Shown here piece by piece: positions 1 to 6,626 of a stretch of 7,681 bases of DNA. The notes under the pieces are model-generated. The model was not told the DNA's origin. It searched no databases and was given only the letters and a program-made list of their open reading frames with translations. This DNA comes from Candidatus Equibacterium intestinale. Its GTDB lineage: Bacteria > Bacteroidota > Bacteroidia > Bacteroidales > UBA932. The number at the start of each line of letters is the position of its first letter. The stretch's first letter is position 1. Both the position numbers and the translations under genes were made by a program. Location of the stretch: positions 1-7,681 of the forward strand of contig JAGHVP010000272.1 in assembly GCA_018064305.1 (NCBI GenBank). Reading direction: 5' to 3'.

Positions 1-339
1 GTAGCGGTCACCGCTGTATGCCAGATTTCCTGCAACCGGTATGTTCAGTCCGGGAAGGAATGCCTTCCTGGCCATAGCCAGCGACGACTGAGCTTGCTGA
101 ACACGGAGAGCGGCAGTTTTGAGGTCGGTATTATTGGCAAGCCCCTCCTCTATCAGAGCCTGAAGTGCAGGATCAGTGAAGAAATCCCTCCACCCCAGGT
201 CGGCGATGCTGCTCTGCCCCACAGCTGCGAACAGGCTATCGGCAACCGGCATCTCCGGAGCACCGTACTGCTTGAGAGTCGCGCAGCTGCACAAGATTGC
301 AGCCAGGAGGAATACTATTGCTGTTTTGACATTTCGCAT
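1..339 (-). CDS. Outer-membrane efflux channel lipoprotein, TolC/OprM (NodT) family, N-terminal part
   Basis: This is the outer-membrane exit duct of the tripartite RND pump encoded just upstream. Only the first 113 codons are present; the frame is open to the left edge, and family members are usually about 450-500 residues. Translation from the ATG at 339 gives a signal peptide ending in a lipobox (LCSC, predicted lipidated Cys19). It is followed by the usual OprM/NodT opening, with GWRDFFTDPALQALIEEGLANN at roughly residues 48-69 and then an amphipathic helix matching the pattern N.DL..A..RV.QA...L..AR.AFLP.L. That helix belongs to the periplasmic helical barrel. The start overlaps the last 25 bp of the pump gene, with a weak AAAGAG three bases ahead, so translational coupling is likely. 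The lipoprotein signal points to the OprM/CusC type rather than E. coli TolC, which is not a lipoprotein. The family call is firm; substrate and exact partner set are inferred from position. Confidence 0.93.
   Translation of the reverse strand, partial: MRNVKTAIVFLLAAILCSCATLKQYGAPEMPVADSLFAAVGQSSIADLGWRDFFTDPALQALIEEGLANNTDLKTAALRVQQAQSSLAMARKAFLPGLNIPVAGNLAYSGDRY
315..339 (-). other. 25-bp overlap between pump and channel genes
   Basis: The channel gene starts at 339 in a different frame, inside the last codons of the pump gene, whose TAG stop occupies 317-315. Overlapping ends of this kind usually couple translation of the second gene to the first. Here that would help keep pump and channel in step. 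The overlap is seen directly; coupling is inferred. Confidence 0.75.
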
Positions 340-3300
340 AGCTCTTTGAATTTCTTGGGTGATAATTTTTCCTGCAGCCATTCGAATGCCACAAAGAGTG
401 ACGGTACCATGAAAAGGATGCAGAGCGTTCCAACCAGCATTCCACCGATGACACCTGCGCCCAGGGTGTTGTTTCCATTGGCACCGACGCCGTTTGAAAC
501 AAGCAGAGGGAACAGACCCACGATCATCGTGAGCACTGTCATCATGATGGGACGGAAACGCTCTTTGGTCGCGTACAGCGCCGAAGCGGCAAGCCCCATT
601 CCGGAGCGGCGCTTCATTACGGCATATTCAGTGATAAGGATTGATGTCTTTGAAAGCAATCCTATGAGCATGATCAGACCAGTCTGGAGGTAAATGTTGT
701 TTTCAAGCCCCATGATACGTGCCAGCCAGAAGCTGCCAGTCAGACCGAACGGAAGAATCAGAAGCACTGCGAACGGCAGCAGATAGCTCTCATACAAGGC
801 GCAGAGGATGAAGTATATGAGTGCGAAGCAGATGATGAAGATAATCATCGTGTTGCTTGTAGAGTTTGCCTCTTCCCTTGTGATACCTCCGAAGTCGTAG
901 CCGTAGCCTATCGGGAGGACTTCGGCAGAGACCTCACGTATCGCGTTGATGGCATCGCCTGAAGAATAGCCTTCGGCAGCTTTTCCGTTGACCTTGATAC
1001 AGGGGAACAGGTTGAAGCGGCTGAGGTTTTCAGGAGCATAAACTTTGGTAAGCGATACAAACTGGCTCACGGGAGCCATTTCGTCACCGATTCTGACATA
1101 GATGTTGTTGAGGGCCTGCTTGTCGACGCGGTATTTGGGTTCGGCCTGGACCATCACCTGATACAGCTTGGTGAAACGGTTGAAGCGGGTGCTCATCCTT
1201 CCTCCGAGGTAGCCGTTGAGGACCGAGAGCACTTCGTTGGGCGAGATGCCGGCACGCTTGCACCTGGCAGCGTCAAGGTCTATCTGATACTGCGGATAGT
1301 TCGGATTGAACGAAGTGTTGGCAGAACCGATTTCGGGGCGCTGCTTCAAGGCATCGATAATATCGGTGGTAACTTTGTAGAGCGATTCGATATCACCACC
1401 CTTGCGGTCCTGGATATAAAGTTCATAGCCGTTTGACGCACCGTATCCAGGAATCATTCCGGGTGTGAACACGAATAGGTCGGCATCATTCATGTCGGTG
1501 GAGTAATCCTTCACTATTTTGGAGATGGCATCCACGCTGTGCTCCTTTCCGGGGCGCTCGTCCCATGGCTTCAGACGGATAGTGAAGGCACCGTGGGTCG
1601 ATCCTGTGCTGCCGAGCATACTGAAACCTGTCATGGCCTCGTACGCCCTCTTTTCGTCAATACCCTTGACGATGTCGTTTTCAATACGGTTCATGACCGA
1701 ACGGGTGTAAGAAAGCGAGCTGCCAGGCTTTGTGGTAACGTCGATACGGAGCACGCCCACATCTTCATTCGGGATAAGACCCGTCTTGGTGACAGACATG
1801 TTGTAAACAAGCAGCACTATTCCTAAAGCGACGCAGACCGGAGCAAGCCAGCGGTGATGCAGAAAAACCTGCACAACCTTGAGGTATTGCCTCCTGACAG
1901 ACTCGAACCCTGCCTCGAAAGCATCTCCCAGTCTTTTCAGGGATCTCACCTTGTTCCCTTTTTCATCCTTCTTAGGGCTGAGCCACATAGCACAGAGCGC
2001 AGGTGAAAGCGTAAGGGCATTGATGGCAGAGATACCTACAGACACGGCCATGGTGATACCGAACTGAGTATAGAACTTGCCTGAAGTTCCTCCCATCATT
2101 GAAACCGGAAGGAACACAGCCATGAACACCAGTGAGGAGGTAATCAGTGCCGATGTCACGTCATGCATGGCATCGATGGCCGCCTTCTTGCTGTCGCGGT
2201 ATCCTATATCATATTTAGTCTGGACTGCCTCCACCACAATGATGGAGTCGTCCACCACCACTCCGATACTAAGGACCAGGGCGAACAGCGTAAGCAGGTT
2301 TATACTGAACCCGAACACATACAGGAACAGGAATGTGCCCACGATAGAAACGACTGTCGCAATGAGAGGGATGACAGTGGCCTTTGCGTTCCTCAGGAAG
2401 ATGAACACCACCAGAATCACCAGCAGGATGGCTTCCAACAATGTCCTCACCACGTTTTTGATGGAAGCGTAGAGGAAATCGTTGGAGTTGGACAGCACAG
2501 TCATCTCAAGGTCGATGGGAAAATCCTTGCGTGCCTCCTCCAGATATGCCTCAACGCTGTTGATGACCTCTGTGGCGTTGGATCCAGGGCTCTGATATAC
2601 AGATATCGACGAGCCGTTACATCCGTTTGTAGAACCTATGAAACTGTACGATGTGGCTCCGAGCTCTATCTCAGCCAGATCCTTAAGGCGGAGCACCTCA
2701 CCGCTGGGCAATGCCCTGATGACAATGTTTTCAAACTGTTCCGGTTTCTCGAGACGTCCCTTGTAGCGCAGGGTGTACTCGTATGTGTTGTCTGAATTCT
2801 CTCCAAGAGAACCGGTTGCAGCCTCTATGTTCTGCTCGTTGAGGGCGGTCATGACATCCTGGGGGATGAGCTTGTACTGCGCCATCACATCAGGTTTGAG
2901 CCATATACGCATCGAGTAGTCGGCACCTCTTACATCCACGTCACCCACTCCCGGGATTCGTGAGATTGCGGGGACGAGGTTGATCTTCATGTAGTTGGTG
3001 ATGAACTCGCGGTTATATGAATTGTCCGGGCTGTAGACAGCGACCTGCAGCAGCATGCTGGTCTGGCGCTTGCGCACCGTAACACCCAGCTCGGTAACTT
3101 CCGTAGGGAGGGACCGGGTGGCACGGCTCACACAGTTCTGGACGTTTACGGCGTCCATGTCGGCATTGGTTCCCTGCTTGAAATAGACCTGGATATTGGC
3201 AGTACCGCTGTTTGTGGCGTTCGAATACATATATGTCATGTTCTCGACGCCGTTGATAGCCTCTTCAAGGGGAACGATGACCGACTTCATCACTGTCTCG

Positions 3301-3464
3301 GCACTTGCCCCGGGGTAAGTGGCACTGACGTTGATGGTCGGAGGTGCGATATCGGGATACCTTTCTATGGCAAGTGACGCCAGACCTATGATACCGCCGA
3401 GTACGAGCACGACAGATATCACGGTAGAAAGTACGGGGCGGTCTATGAATGTCTTGATATTCAT
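315..3464 (-). CDS. RND-family proton-driven multidrug efflux permease (AcrB/MexB-like, HAE1)
   Basis: This inner-membrane trimeric pump uses proton influx to drive substrates from the periplasm or membrane into the outer-membrane channel. The 1049 residues are the full AcrB length. Twelve membrane segments can be placed: one at about 10-30, six at about 337-556 and five at about 871-1026. Two large periplasmic loops carry the porter and docking domains. The proton-relay residues are intact: Asp405-Asp406 in TM4 (SIGVVVDDSIIVVE), Lys939 in TM10 (GLLSKTSILITEYA), and Arg971 and Thr976 in TM11. The opening MNIKTFIDRP and the AIERYPDIAPP and YPGASAETV stretches are classic for the family, and the pump is predicted to be functional. 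The switch loop (about 613-627) and the hydrophobic pocket differ from AcrB (see findings). The ATG at 3464 is three bases after the adaptor's stop and has a GGAGG ten bases upstream. Substrate is unknown; bile salts, dyes or drugs are typical for gut Bacteroidales but are not shown here. Confidence 0.97.
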   Translation of the reverse strand: MNIKTFIDRPVLSTVISVVLVLGGIIGLASLAIERYPDIAPPTINVSATYPGASAETVMKSVIVPLEEAINGVENMTYMYSNATNSGTANIQVYFKQGTNADMDAVNVQNCVSRATRSLPTEVTELGVTVRKRQTSMLLQVAVYSPDNSYNREFITNYMKINLVPAISRIPGVGDVDVRGADYSMRIWLKPDVMAQYKLIPQDVMTALNEQNIEAATGSLGENSDNTYEYTLRYKGRLEKPEQFENIVIRALPSGEVLRLKDLAEIELGATSYSFIGSTNGCNGSSISVYQSPGSNATEVINSVEAYLEEARKDFPIDLEMTVLSNSNDFLYASIKNVVRTLLEAILLVILVVFIFLRNAKATVIPLIATVVSIVGTFLFLYVFGFSINLLTLFALVLSIGVVVDDSIIVVEAVQTKYDIGYRDSKKAAIDAMHDVTSALITSSLVFMAVFLPVSMMGGTSGKFYTQFGITMAVSVGISAINALTLSPALCAMWLSPKKDEKGNKVRSLKRLGDAFEAGFESVRRQYLKVVQVFLHHRWLAPVCVALGIVLLVYNMSVTKTGLIPNEDVGVLRIDVTTKPGSSLSYTRSVMNRIENDIVKGIDEKRAYEAMTGFSMLGSTGSTHGAFTIRLKPWDERPGKEHSVDAISKIVKDYSTDMNDADLFVFTPGMIPGYGASNGYELYIQDRKGGDIESLYKVTTDIIDALKQRPEIGSANTSFNPNYPQYQIDLDAARCKRAGISPNEVLSVLNGYLGGRMSTRFNRFTKLYQVMVQAEPKYRVDKQALNNIYVRIGDEMAPVSQFVSLTKVYAPENLSRFNLFPCIKVNGKAAEGYSSGDAINAIREVSAEVLPIGYGYDFGGITREEANSTSNTMIIFIICFALIYFILCALYESYLLPFAVLLILPFGLTGSFWLARIMGLENNIYLQTGLIMLIGLLSKTSILITEYAVMKRRSGMGLAASALYATKERFRPIMMTVLTMIVGLFPLLVSNGVGANGNNTLGAGVIGGMLVGTLCILFMVPSLFVAFEWLQEKLSPKKFKELCEMSKQQ

Positions 3465-3467
3465 ATG

Positions 3468-4589
3468 CTACTCGCCTCCGTCAATCACTTTCTTGATGTT
3501 GATCTTCGCGCCGTCCTTGATCATGCCCACACCTTCAACTACCAGAGTGTCACCTTCGGCGGCACCGTTCTGAATCACGTATTCCTTTCCATTTGAAATC
3601 TCGAACACATTGATGATCCTGGCCTTGGCCTCACCCGACACATACTGGTAGACATACACTTTGTCCTGGACCTCGAATGTCGCGCTCTGGGGAATCACTA
3701 TGCAGTTGTCCTGCTCATGGGGCAGGATTACGTTGCCTGAACCTCCGGAAAGGAGCAGGCGCCCCCTGTTGGGGAATGTCGCCCTGACTGAGATGGCACC
3801 TGTTGTGGGATCGATGATACCGCTGATGGCCTCTATGCGGCCCTTTTCGCCGTATATCGAGCCGTCGGCAAGCTGCAGGGTAAGGTCCGGCATGTTCTCG
3901 AGCACATTGTCAAGACTTCCGAACTGGCGGCTCAGCGAAAGCACCTGGCTCTCTGTCATTGAGAAGTACACATACATTTCGGAGTTGTCCGAAACTGTAG
4001 TGAGGGGGGTCGCGTCGTTGGGTGAGACAAGTGCCCCCTCACGCAGAGGGAGGCTGCCCACCACGCCGTCGGCGGGGCTTTTCACCATCGTATAGTTATA
4101 ATTGTTGCGGGCGTTGGTCTCGTTGGCGATGGCCTGTGCAAGGGTGGCTTTCTCCTTGGCAACCGTTGTACGGGCCATCTGGAGTTCATAAGCCGAAATA
4201 ATTTCTTCCTTGTAGAGCTGTTCCTTGGACTCAAGCGTCAGTTCCGCTGCCGCCACAGCTGCCTTCGCAACGTTTACGTTGGCCGTTGCAGTCTGCAGTT
4301 CTGCCTCGTAAGTTGCCTGGTCTATTACGAACATGGTCTGCCCCTTGTGGACAAAGGCTCCTTCACGCACATTGATGGCAGTGATATAGCCTGAAACTTT
4401 CGGGCGGATGTCGATGTCCTGCTTTCCGCGGATTGTGGCAGAATAATTTGAACTGAGCTGGCGCGAAGTGGGATGGAGTACCATCACTTCGTATTCTCTT
4501 GTTTTCTGAGATGATGCTGACTGCTTGCAGCCGGTGCACAGAAGAAGGAGCGTTGGGATAACTACAAACGATAGTGGGAAAAGCCTCAT
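3468..4589 (-). CDS. RND efflux periplasmic adaptor (membrane fusion protein, AcrA/MexA-like), lipoprotein
   Basis: This protein bridges the inner-membrane pump and the outer-membrane channel. At 373 residues it is of usual AcrA/MexA size. The signal peptide ends in LLLLCTGC with predicted lipidated Cys21; a Cys at -3 of the lipobox is unusual but the T-G-C core fits. The domains fold back on themselves. The first half of the beta-barrel and lipoyl region is at about 50-92 (IRPKVSGYITAINVREGAFV, then KGQTMFVID). A helical hairpin spans about 93-165 and is rich in Ala, Glu and Lys. The second lipoyl half is at about 166-200 (MVKSPADGVVGSLPLREGALV). The beta-barrel is at about 203-290, including the family signature GIIDPTTGAISVRATFPN, and a membrane-proximal domain runs to the end. 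It starts 15 bp after the TlpA-like gene and ends 3 bp before the pump, so it is co-transcribed with its partner. No clear Shine-Dalgarno precedes the ATG, which is common in Bacteroidota. Confidence 0.95.
   Translation of the reverse strand: MRLFPLSFVVIPTLLLLCTGCKQSASSQKTREYEVMVLHPTSRQLSSNYSATIRGKQDIDIRPKVSGYITAINVREGAFVHKGQTMFVIDQATYEAELQTATANVNVAKAAVAAAELTLESKEQLYKEEIISAYELQMARTTVAKEKATLAQAIANETNARNNYNYTMVKSPADGVVGSLPLREGALVSPNDATPLTTVSDNSEMYVYFSMTESQVLSLSRQFGSLDNVLENMPDLTLQLADGSIYGEKGRIEAISGIIDPTTGAISVRATFPNRGRLLLSGGSGNVILPHEQDNCIVIPQSATFEVQDKVYVYQYVSGEAKARIINVFEISNGKEYVIQNGAAEGDTLVVEGVGMIKDGAKINIKKVIDGGE
3475..3479 (-). promoter_or_regulatory. Ribosome binding site of the RND pump gene (GGAGG)
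   Basis: A GGAGG reads on the minus strand ten bases before the pump's ATG at 3464, inside the codons for the last Gly-Gly pair of the adaptor. It is the only strong Shine-Dalgarno-like sequence ahead of a gene start in this window; the other starts have A/T-rich or weak leaders. It supports the start chosen for the pump. The spacing is at the long end of the normal range, and part of the match is dictated by the Gly codons, so its use is probable rather than certain. Confidence 0.5.
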
Positions 4590-4604
4590 TATGCAATCTA
4601 AAAC

Positions 4605-5720
4605 TTATTCGTACAATCCAGCTACAGTATCGATTATCTTCTGACCGCGGAGGTCACGGACCATCACTGTACCGTCGGGGTTGAAGATCATGATGTGGGG
4701 GATTCCCCTTACACCGTACATCACAGCAGGCTCGTTGCCGTCACCCAGGAAGATCTGGTTCCACTTGGCATCGTATTTCTCAAGCACTTTCCTTGAAGCG
4801 CTGTTGTCGCCGTCTGAGATGCAGACTCCTACAACTGTGAGCCCTTTGCCGGCATATTTTTCATACACTTCCTTGATGTTGGGGAACTCCTGGATGCAGA
4901 AGCCGCACCAGCTTGCCCAGAAGTCCATCAGCACATAATTGCCCTTGCCAACGAAATCAGAGAGCTTCACAGGCTCGCCCGCGGGAGTCTTGCCTTCGAA
5001 GTCGACGAACATCTTGCCTACAGCAGTATTCTCAGTGTTGACAAGATACTTATATGAGGTGGTAATATCCTTCTCGTTCTTCAAGAATTCTGAGGCATCG
5101 GCAAGGATCTCGTCAACCTCGGCTGATGTAAGCATGTGATTGTCAAGCATGTTGTTGAGGATAAGGGCGCCGAATGCATTGTCTTTGTTTGCCTCGACAG
5201 TCTTTTTGCTGAGGTCGAATCTTCTGGCGTCGTTTTCCTTCCTGAGCTCGGCAAGTGCATTCTGGAACTCTTCGCTGCCTTCGGCGAACTGCTCGAGAAT
5301 GGCTTTGCGGCGCTCACCGCTCTCTTTGCGGAGAGCCTGGCGTTCTTCTTCATACGCAACGTATGCATCGTTGAGCACACCTCCTGTCACAGAGGTAGAG
5401 TCCTTGCTGATGAATACTGATACTGTACCCTCTGAAGGGAAAACCACTGTTCTGCAAGAACGCAGGTCTCTTGCCCTCTGTGAATCGGTGCTGGTGATAC
5501 GCAGCCAGAGAGTGGTTGTGTCAGATGCGGGATATTCAAACTGGAACTTGCCGTCCACTACAGCACATGTGTCAGAAACATCAAGTAATCTGTCTGTAGC
5601 AATTGCAATAAGGGTTGTATCGTTCACGTTCTCGTCAGAGAACACACCCTGAATCATAGAGTTATGGTTGCAGGAAACAGCCGCAATGCAGAAGGCGGCC
5701 ATCAAAAGGATTTTTTTCAT
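4605..5720 (-). CDS. Thiol-disulfide oxidoreductase lipoprotein, DUF4369-like domain plus TlpA/ResA thioredoxin domain
   Basis: This is a predicted envelope-anchored thioredoxin-fold protein of a type abundant in Bacteroidota. From the ATG at 5720 it has 371 residues: a signal peptide (MKKILLMAAFCIAAVSC) with lipidated Cys17, then a beta-rich DUF4369-like region at about 22-115. A strongly charged, probably coiled helical segment follows at about 118-180 (EEERQALRKESGERRKA), and a TlpA/ResA domain fills about 233-371. The redox motif is WCGFC (Cys272 and Cys275), and GIPHIMIF carries the expected cis-proline (Pro341). The reading frame extends 34 codons further upstream into the esterase gene, but that extension has no signal sequence and overlaps a real gene, so the MKK start is preferred. 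It begins 13 bp after the esterase and ends 15 bp before the adaptor. Likely roles are reducing or isomerising cysteines of exported proteins, or cytochrome c maturation. The substrate is unknown, and no cytochrome gene is nearby. Confidence 0.93.
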   Translation of the reverse strand: MKKILLMAAFCIAAVSCNHNSMIQGVFSDENVNDTTLIAIATDRLLDVSDTCAVVDGKFQFEYPASDTTTLWLRITSTDSQRARDLRSCRTVVFPSEGTVSVFISKDSTSVTGGVLNDAYVAYEEERQALRKESGERRKAILEQFAEGSEEFQNALAELRKENDARRFDLSKKTVEANKDNAFGALILNNMLDNHMLTSAEVDEILADASEFLKNEKDITTSYKYLVNTENTAVGKMFVDFEGKTPAGEPVKLSDFVGKGNYVLMDFWASWCGFCIQEFPNIKEVYEKYAGKGLTVVGVCISDGDNSASRKVLEKYDAKWNQIFLGDGNEPAVMYGVRGIPHIMIFNPDGTVMVRDLRGQKIIDTVAGLYE

Positions 5721-5733
5721 GGCTGTATATATG

Positions 5734-6624
5734 TTATTTGTCAAAATGTTCGGTTGCCACTTTAAGAGTGTTGTACAGGGCCACATTCCAGAAGTCCCAG
5801 TTGTGGACACCGTCGCGCACAATCAGTTCGCACGGAACCTTGCGGTCCTGCATTGCATAGTAGAACTCGATATTCTTCCAGAACAGGAAGTCGTCGTCGC
5901 CGCACTCTACCACCCAGAACACAGAGCGGAGAGCTTCAAGTTTGGCTTCATCTGCATTGCTTACAAACGCCACGGTATTGTTGGCGTCGACACTCTCTAC
6001 GGTAAGATCCAGATAATCACCCGGTTTCTCTATCAGACCACCGTTATACATCCATGCACTCATGGGATATGCGCTGCTGAAAAGTTCGGGATGATGCTGT
6101 GCGTATGCTGCCGTTCCGCCACCGCCCATGCTGAGGCCTGCAATGGCACGGCTTCCCTTCTCCGAGCGGATGCGGTATTTCGCTTCAACGTATGGCATGA
6201 GCTCCTTGAAGAAATAATCCTCATAAGACCAGCCTTCGACATTGAAGTAACCTGCGTGATAATTATGATAGTCCGCACAGCCTGCCTGCGGGCACACGAT
6301 TATCATCTCACAGCAGTTGCCTGCAGCGAGCTGCTCTGCCAGAACCTGCGCAGCCTTGCCGTGTTCCAGCCATGTGGTATGGTCGTCACTCAGGCCGTGA
6401 AGCAGGTAAAGCACCGGGTATGTCTGTTCGGGATTGTCGTAGAAAGACTGGGGCACAATGATGTTTGCATTCATAACTGAATCAAGTATTGTGCTGGGGA
6501 TGTGCTCCGCAACTACTTTGACTGGAGATGACTGGCTGGCTGCTGTCTGCTTTGCAGTTGTACCGCATGATGCTGCGAAAAAAGCAACAGCGCAGATAAA
6601 GGCAATGGACTTGAATGATTTCAT
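5734..6624 (-). CDS. Lipoprotein alpha/beta-hydrolase esterase (esterase D / CE1-like family, PF00756)
   Basis: This is a predicted envelope-anchored serine esterase of 296 residues. The signal peptide ends in FAASC (lipidated Cys20) and is followed by a Thr/Ser/Gln-rich tether. The hydrolase fold shows YPVLYLLHGLSDDHTTW at about 69-85, supplying the oxyanion-region HG. The nucleophile elbow is GLSMGG with Ser165, an acidic cluster CGDDDF at 241-246 probably holds the catalytic Asp, and DGVHNWDFW supplies His274. All triad members are therefore present. The family covers feruloyl and acetyl-xylan esterases, S-formylglutathione hydrolases, mycolyltransferases and siderophore esterases. No carbohydrate-binding module is attached, so the substrate cannot be named. 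It starts two bases after the NamZ-like gene and ends 13 bp before the TlpA-like gene, so it is very probably co-expressed with both. Six cysteines in the predicted mature chain beyond the lipidated one (104, 105, 111, 116, 241, 265) are many for an exported esterase. The family call is strong; the substrate is open. Confidence 0.93.
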   Translation of the reverse strand: MKSFKSIAFICAVAFFAASCGTTAKQTAASQSSPVKVVAEHIPSTILDSVMNANIIVPQSFYDNPEQTYPVLYLLHGLSDDHTTWLEHGKAAQVLAEQLAAGNCCEMIIVCPQAGCADYHNYHAGYFNVEGWSYEDYFFKELMPYVEAKYRIRSEKGSRAIAGLSMGGGGTAAYAQHHPELFSSAYPMSAWMYNGGLIEKPGDYLDLTVESVDANNTVAFVSNADEAKLEALRSVFWVVECGDDDFLFWKNIEFYYAMQDRKVPCELIVRDGVHNWDFWNVALYNTLKVATEHFDK

Positions 6625-6626
6625 AT

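Noticed and set aside
236..502. 88-codon minus-strand open frame across the pump-channel junction
   Set aside because: It lies in the remaining minus-strand frame over two real genes, has no signal or family features, and the channel's own frame explains the region.
94..693. 199-codon plus-strand open frame opposite the channel start and pump C-terminus
   Set aside because: It has no family resemblance and overlaps two strongly supported genes in antisense.
2163..2795. 210-codon plus-strand open frame opposite the pump
   Set aside because: It is low-complexity in His, Gln and Asp with no domain, and is antisense to conserved RND porter and membrane sequence.
4600..4607. TAAGTTTT on the minus strand, resembling the Bacteroidota -7 element (TAnnTTTG), just before the adaptor gene
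   Set aside because: It matches at seven of eight positions but has no TTTG-type -33 element at the right distance and lies only 10 bases before the ATG, over the previous gene's stop. It is more likely chance in A/T-rich junction sequence.
5711..5717. Run of seven T (seven A on the coding strand) at the start of the TlpA-like gene, a possible slippage site
   Set aside because: It encodes the ordinary Lys-Lys-Ile of a lipoprotein signal peptide, and the frame is consistent on both sides.
5721..5822. 34-codon upstream extension of the TlpA-like gene
   Set aside because: It overlaps the esterase C-terminus and would place the lipoprotein signal peptide internally. The MKK start at 5720 gives a proper signal sequence.
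5668..6480. 270-codon open frame on the plus strand opposite the esterase gene
   Set aside because: The translation is full of Cys, His and Val with no recognisable domain or signal. It runs antisense to a gene with an intact catalytic triad and is best explained as a by-product of that gene's codon usage.
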